NCBI GenBank assembly: GCA_037903475.1
Contig: JBAJFG010000380.1
Coordinates: 1-64,000 of the forward strand
From: Ancylostoma caninum
Taxonomy: Eukaryota > Nematoda > Chromadorea > Rhabditida > Ancylostomatidae
Direction: 5' to 3'
Length of the DNA: 64,000 nucleotides
A program made the translations under genes and the position numbers. Position 1 is the first letter of the stretch. Each line of letters begins with the position of its first letter. Below, one piece after another: positions 58,210 to 64,000 of this stretch. Below the pieces are notes generated by a model. The model had not been told where the DNA came from and ran no database searches. It was given only the letters and a program-made list of their open reading frames with translations.

Positions 58210-58466
58210 CGTCTACGGACGTTCGTCACCCGCCGCGCCGCCGCGCGCGAATTCGCGCGCGGCACTACCTTTTTTCCCTGTCGCAGAAGCCGGAGGGGTG
58301 GGTATGGAGCGTTATACCTGGAGTGGGAGGCGCGGTCGAGCTCTGACCGATCGCAGAGCTGGGCCGCACCGCCCTCTCCAGGTATAACACCCCACACACC
58401 GGGAGGGTTCGTCGCGTACTTCGCCCTTTTCGCCGCGTTCGCGAAAGGACGGGTGACGAACGTCAC
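58210..58466. repeat. GC-rich nested palindrome
   Basis: Outer arms GACGTTCGTCACCCG (58218-58232) and CGGGTGACGAACGTC (58450-58464) are perfect complements. A 24-base perfect palindrome of alternating CG with GAATTC at its centre lies at 58240-58263. An inner hairpin pairs GTTATACCTGGAG (58311-58323) with CTCCAGGTATAAC (58376-58388), with a further AGCTCTG/CAGAGCT stem inside. GC content is far above the flanks. It may be a MITE or a structured RNA locus; no coding support. Confidence 0.85.
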
Positions 58467-58596
58467 GTAATCGATCGGATTAGCTGACTTTGCGTCGAAT
58501 TCGTGACCAGGGCGTCAAGCAATCCTAGTCTCAGAACCACAAGTCCTAGCCGGAACCAGAAACAGTCTCACAATCTAGAGTAACGGCTGAACGTAT

Positions 58597-58676
58597 TAGG
58601 TTGGTCCGAAAGTCCTGCACCAAATTTTACACTTTTCCTCGAACAGTCACGGCACTAGAACTTCTTGACCAATCTA
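58597..58676. mobile_element. 80-bp mariner-type MITE
   Basis: Left TTA-GGTTGGTCCGAAAGTCCTGC. Right read inward TTA-GATTGGTCAAGAAGTTC. TA-flanked, and the ends match mariner termini (TTAGGTTGGTCCGAAAGT, recalled). Only about 30 bases of interior remain. Same family as 61005-61213. Confidence 0.75.
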
Positions 58677-61004
58677 ACACATAAAATTTGGACGCAGATG
58701 GGTGGGCGTAACAAATTATGGACGAACAAACTATTTTTTCTCCACAATGCTGCAGCAGGGAACGGATTTGGATTCCGTGTCTTCGACTTCATGTAATGAA
58801 GCACGTCTCAAAAAGCCACAACCACACGTCTCCGGTGCTCCCGAGAAGGTTGTGAAATGTCCATCCTTTTTCGCTAGACACTTTCACCACGAAAAAAAGG
58901 GAAAATACTTAGTTCATGTGCCTCGCTTTAGTCGACGATCGCAAGTAATAGTAAGCTCGAAAACTCCTCGAACCTGCACGAACTCTGAACAAACGGATAG
59001 CTAATGAGTCCTGCGACTGGGACCCCTTTCCTCGTATGTGCAAGAACTGCGCCCAGAAATCATTTCTCCATAAAACTTTCCCAAAAAGATGTCTGTCAGT
59101 GGTGTGCCCAGACAAACAATCGGAAGGACCGCAATGGGAGGAGGTCTCAATAACGTGGTTAATGCACAGATCGTATGCGTAGTAGATAATGGACTACAGC
59201 TAGTTCTGGTTCAGAGCGAGGTCACCTATCGGCTCTTTCAGCGTTCTTCTGCGGACCTTCTCTAAATTTGGGTAAGTACAGGAGGAGTCGGCAGCGCTGT
59301 TCAGCTAAGCACATAGAACCGGATCAGAGTCTTGCTGCATAGTGTTCCTACAATATTAATGGACCAGCAGCGCTTTAAATTTCATTTGAAAAATACAGCA
59401 AGTAGCTATTCGCGTTCCCATCACAAACTCATATACGGCCATGGGATTGCTCTTATCGAAGACTATAAATCCAAAGTGCAGCCATTGAGGTTCAAGCCTG
59501 ATGTGCCACTAAATTACTTTTTATACGAGCGTCTCTCTCAAAGCCCTAACCTGTCCCAGTGCAAAGTTGGCTGGTGAGATGCCCGTAGAGATCCAAAGGA
59601 ATTGTCATGGAAGTTTGATTCTTCAGTGCGGGAGTCGAGCCATAATTCGCAGAGGCAGCTCCTGTGTGCTGAGTAGGCGAGAGGTTGGGGTTGGAAGCCA
59701 GCACCCGGGACGTGTCTCGCTTCTTCGGCAATGAATTTTTTATTGCCGAGCAGTGTTGTTCAGCCGAAGCTGTCTGCGTTGGCGACTGATACTGCGACCA
59801 ATGCTCTATGAATGACGGTGACGACCTCGTGTTACGCGTAGGAAAAGGCTTCCCATTCATTTTTTGTTATACTGATACTTATTCTGCTGATTTCTAGAAT
59901 CTCCGTGCGAGTTCTGTCAACGATGACCTTTTTGGGGTAATTCTTGCTTGCAACATCGGGCTTTCTCATGCTGTACCTGTCCTCTTTGTTTTTTTTCCAA
60001 CGACTTTTGAAATCTTGCGAACCTTCTGCTTGTTGATACTCTGAATGAACGGAGCCAGAAGCAGGTGTAGCGAGCGAGGGGGTGGAGCTGGGAAAAAAGC
60101 TGCAATTCAGCCACTTCAAAGGTCCGTGTGGAATAACGAAAATATTGAAATTATTGATTTTTTAATGTTGAATGGTGAAAAATAACTATTTGAAAATAAC
60201 AGTAAAAATGGATAGTTTTTTATTTGTTCTATAAACTAATCTCGAAAATTCCCGCCACTGGCATGGAAACGTACGTTCAAAAGCTAAAAGGCACCAGAAA
60301 ATCGGATACCAGGAGAAGCATGGAAAGTAGAAATATCCATGCTAAAACCAGGGCAAACCAGAATGTGACAGCCATTTTAGCTGCAATATTTCCTAGGAGG
60401 TGGGTCTGCCCATTTTGCGGAGAAATTCTCGGCGGCAGTTTTTCATGAAAACTCAGAATGAAGAGATGATGATATAATGATAAAACGCATTGTGGTAGGA
60501 AAGCTTCTTCAAACAGAAGAAAAACAAAACAAATATAATACAGCAATTCCCAGTGTGTTTTTTCTAGCAAATCGAGTACCGGTTACCTTTTCAGCTTCAT
60601 AAATGCTTCCACATCATCTGAAATTTGCTGAGATCAATGTGATTTTCTTCTGGATGTGACACAATAGGAAAATGAGAGAAGAGGGTACAAAAAGGAGGAG
60701 CTTCAAGATTTTACTTGTCTTACAGGTGAAGTGCCCTTCTTATTCGCAGGGATTACCTAGAAAAGCAGTCGTGACACATGTCAACTTTCTGCTTTTATTG
60801 AGCGGACCAATTTGCGAAGAGTGTGTTGAACTAGTAAAAAAAAGAACAAATGCAAAAGTAAGTGGAAAAGGCGTAGCGATCAGCTGGCTTGATCACATAG
60901 GCTTGAAAAATATGACCCGAATGTGCGAATAAATTAGGTTCCAGAAATCGCACCCGCGTTCTGAAGATTTCATGATACTCTTTATGAGTTACCACTAGAA
61001 TTTT
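58677..61004. other. Coding-like minus-strand stretch at 59.5-60.1 kb; otherwise unassigned
   Basis: Minus strand 60110-59546: after TTTTTTTCCCAG comes an open Ser/Thr/Lys-rich frame (TPSLATPASGSVHSEYQQAE, then KSRWKKNKEDRY, KKVIVDRTRTEILEI). It overlaps, one base out of frame, a second open frame (PFPTRNTRSSPSFIEHWSQY to TSQLCTGTG) ending at ACAG|GTTAGG. This looks like a disordered-protein exon with a frameshift. A hydrophobic minus-strand frame (MAVTFWFALVLAWIFLLSML) lies at 60277-60372. None recognised. Confidence 0.3.
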
Positions 61005-61213
61005 TAGGTTGTTCCGGAAGTCGTGCGCCAAATTTCATACTTTTTGAAACAATAATAACAAAATCGCTTAAAGATGGAATCAGGTCTGCCAGTTTTTGTA
61101 GTTTATAGGTGGTAGAACATTCTGGCACATCCCATTGCCAAAGAATTTCAATTCGAGCCAAAAAATTCTGAATCGAAAAATAAGTTCTGGTGCAAAGTTT
61201 TCGGACCAATCTA
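61005..61213. mobile_element. 209-bp mariner-type MITE
   Basis: Left TTA-GGTTGTTCCGGAAGTCGTGC then GCCA. Right read inward TTA-GATTGGTCCGAAAACTTTGC then ACCA. TA flanks. Next to the left end AAATTTCATACTTTTTGAAA parallels the AAATTTTACACTTTTCC of 58597. Nonautonomous, internally deleted mariner derivative. Confidence 0.82.
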
Positions 61214-64000
61214 ACTCATGAGTGGGGAATCTGGGTGCAATAGGTTGGATTGCTTGGGTTCATTCATGATTAATTTTTCAAACAACCTCTTCCGCGTGTT
61301 GTTGGCTACACATGTGGAGTGCGGCTAATGATCACGGCATCACTCGTGTTACTGTATAATAATAAGTAAATATATTGAATAGACAAATTAATTTCCTTTT
61401 CCTCCGGCCGTTAGTTTACCCAAAGGAGTGCTCTATTTCCCACTTTGCGCACTGTAACCCTTCGTATAAAGTTGTCAAACTAGACGAAAATGCCGTGTTT
61501 CTCATTTTTTTCGCTTGTTATGCTTCCCTAGAGGGAGCTGATGACCTTTTCAGAGAAGAGATGGAGGCAAACAAAAACCCTCCCCTATCCTCTCCCTTTA
61601 TCTGCTCGGGGTAATTTTAATTTATTAGATTGACATTCAAAAAGTGACAAGTGCTTTTTCCTTGATTAGCTTCCGTCCTCATAACTGTCAGCCTCCTGGT
61701 GAAAGCGTGATGGATTGCTGGAATTAAAGAGCATGGCTGGAGGCTAGTTTAGCATTCAGATGTTAGTTTCCACCATCTGCTCAATCTTTGTTACCAGGTA
61801 GTTGTTTGTTTCTGTTTATGTACTGCAATATGTATATCTTTTAAGTGTGCTATTCATTGAACACTCCCAAAATGGGAAAAAGTCCTACATTAGAGAACTA
61901 TGGACGGAACTTCCAATATGTTTTCACTAATGTTACAAAAATTTGTACCACATTAGTGAAAACGCATCGGAAGATGAGATGTGTCATTGAAAACATTCGT
62001 TATGCTAGTTGGTCATGCAATTCCCTGTTCCCAAATTAAGAAGAATTTAACTTCTTCGTAGTATTTCCGGTCCTTTTCGGTCCTAATTGCTTGGTTTATT
62101 GTTGGATTTCGGTTAAAACATTGCTGCCCGAGTATATTTTTCCATGGCCAGCGTGGGTGGATGGAATGCATTTTTCGACAATTCACCATTCCCATCATAT
62201 GCCCACGCGGGAACGTTCAATGGACGTGGCGAGCAGTGCATCACGTTGTCCACAATGCATTAGGCCTTATGAGTAAACTGTATCAGAAATGACTGCCATT
62301 TCTTACCAGTTTCACCCTCGCTTCCACCAAAACACTGTCGGAACTATGTTTCGTCATTCGGTGTAGGTATGTATGGATGCTTGCGGCGCTGATGTTGTTT
62401 CTCATCAAAGTTGCTGCCTAAACTCAGCTCTGTCGTATCATTAGTTGCTTGCATCACCGAGAATCCATTGTGTTTTGAAAGCTCTGCTCGTCGTGATCAA
62501 ATGCAACCAGCCCTTAAGTGATTCTCGATGCCAGTCTGCTTTTAAAACTAGTGGGCCGTTGAGCAGTCCAGTGATAGTGCAAGGTTGCCCATGTAGTGGA
62601 CATGTTTATCATTTGGAGCTGTTGTGTTATGGCAAAATTTTTATTTTCAGGACAAAAAAATTACTTGTGTATAGGTGCAACACTTATGAATCAACCTAAT
62701 ACATAACTCAAGTTACAATAGGAGTGTAGTGCTTGAACGGTTTCTCGCTGTTTTTATGCGTTGGTTCGACTAGTTGTTTACCAGTAGCATTTGCCTAGTT
62801 ATTCTTCTCCCAGTTCTATATTCCTCTGCTTCCGAGTTGTTTTTTTTTCTCATGAACTTTCCAAATTTTACTTTATCCATTCTGTAGCGGTCGCAAAATC
62901 TCAACAACCTCACGCAATCAAATGATTATGAAAGGGCTGAATAAAGAATTGAACATTGGAATTTTCTAAATAAACTATCTGATTATTTCTTACGAAAGTG
63001 AACAATGGATGTTGGATTTTCAGGCACAGGAGGACTTAGGGAGATTTTCAGGATTCCAGGCTTAGGGCTTTGTCTCACTGCAGTGCATTTCATGAATTAT
63101 TACCTATTTAATTACTCGTGTGAAAATTTTTGTTCGTAGCGGGAATCACTTTTCGATGTTCTTCTTTGCTGATAGGGAAAAACTTTCATTTGTACAGAGT
63201 TCGCGCCGAAATTCTGCCCCCCCCCCCCCCTAAAATCTGATGAAGAAAAAACATGTTAAGTACTCCCATTATATTTGTGATTTCCCGAGAAACCATCTCA
63301 TGAATTGTTGGAATTCAGGAATATTCACCTTCGGGTTACTTTGTTGAGGGCAAAACGGTTGCAGGTTCTGTTCCCATTCTTCCTGTGATCAGATTCAGAA
63401 AAATTTGCTCTTACTAGAGTCGATCCTGTGAAATGTTATTCTCCACAAAAGACCATAGATTTCTTAGGAAGTACACGTACTTTAGAAAGCATTCTGTTCT
63501 GTTGCACGTGAAGCTTATAACGAACCGATTCACCATTCTGGATGCCATATTAGGTAACTTCGCCTTAGTTCTGTTAAGAGAATTGATGCTACCACTTCTC
63601 CTAATTCCCTGGATGCTTTTATCTAGTCCAGCTTACTTCTGTCCTCTGCTTTCAACCTTGCTCCACTCCGTACTTCAATCAGCCAAAATTTCGAGCGAAA
63701 TAGGACGTTGTGACCCTGGTACACGTTGTCTCCTGAAGAGATGTGAACCTGTTCACCTCTTCCGTCTCGGATTCTAGCGAGCATAAGAAATGCTTGGACG
63801 CTTTGCTCTTGATTTGCTGGGTGGGGTTTGATGGCGCCGAAAAAGCATAATGACTGTTGTTTGGCTGATTGCTCACAGTCACGAACAGCGCCTCCGGCCG
63901 CATCGTCTCGTTTTTCCACCTCCTCATCTCCGCTTTGATTTCTGTTAGTAGAATTTTTCTGGCATGAGAATTTAAAAGACGGTTTAATTTGGACCGTTGC
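61214..64000. other. No recognised gene
   Basis: Poly-C tract near 63217-63230. Overlapping minus-strand frames of 82 and 98 codons (63623-63927) and a 114-codon plus frame (63433-63777) are unrecognised. No repeats, RNAs or inverted ends identified. Confidence 0.35.

Noticed and set aside
58290..58400. Possible U1 snRNA because of an ATACCTGG string near the start of a stem
   Set aside because: The required 5' splice-site complement (ACTTACCTG) and the Sm site are absent; the segment is a symmetric hairpin.
60277..60570. Small membrane protein gene
   Set aside because: Hydrophobic residues come from T-rich sequence; no homologue, no splice support and no neighbour evidence.

Overview
The window looks like intergenic or intronic, repeat-dominated DNA from a strongylid (hookworm-like) nematode nuclear genome. 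Basis: two decayed RTE-type LINEs of the kind abundant in hookworms, mariner/Tc1 relics, Helitrons with TC...CTAG ends, short spliced gene fragments with nematode-style TTTTCAG acceptors, and no bacterial gene organisation. The species is an inference from recalled protein similarity; no database was searched. I find no intact, confidently functional protein-coding gene. Most open frames are short products of repeat periodicity or chance.

Layout. 0-3 kb: minus-strand 5' half of an RTE LINE (endonuclease plus start of the RT) with its leader, a G-rich minisatellite, and a plus-strand mariner relic. 6.6-7.6 kb: a 944-bp transposon with perfect 34-bp inverted ends. 11.4-17.6 kb: an old Helitron remnant, Tc1-like ends, two arrays of a 42-bp AATTCG-type repeat, a TIR element and a 1.8-kb Tc1-like foldback with a duplicated arm. 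18.4-19 kb: decayed transposase. 21.4-22.9 kb: minus-strand exons of two unrelated genes, dynamin and a KDM7-type JmjC demethylase, side by side with introns. 24-26.2 kb: minisatellite elements. 26.3-27.2 kb: a protein tyrosine phosphatase pseudogene. 27.5-28.9 kb: plus-strand RTE 3' half whose RT box reads YADG. 30-31.6 kb: a MITE with TTAA flanks and a 156-bp palindrome.

34.3-46 kb is a Helitron cluster. One copy sits inside a hairpin MITE whose other arm preserves the empty site, two copies lie head to tail, and one lies on the minus strand beside a minisatellite element (44.6-45.3 kb). 46.4-47.7 kb: a complete-length but frameshifted mariner with TIRs. 47.7-48.4 kb: another minisatellite element. 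53-54 kb: a 918-bp TA-flanked TIR element. 58-61 kb: a GC-rich nested palindrome and two mariner-type MITEs. The rest is AT-rich sequence in which I recognise nothing.

The most distinctive content is the set of nonautonomous elements with internal tandem repeats: Helitrons carrying about 118-bp units, and a leader-sharing family carrying 49-60-bp units. The dynamin/JmjC exon juxtaposition comes next.
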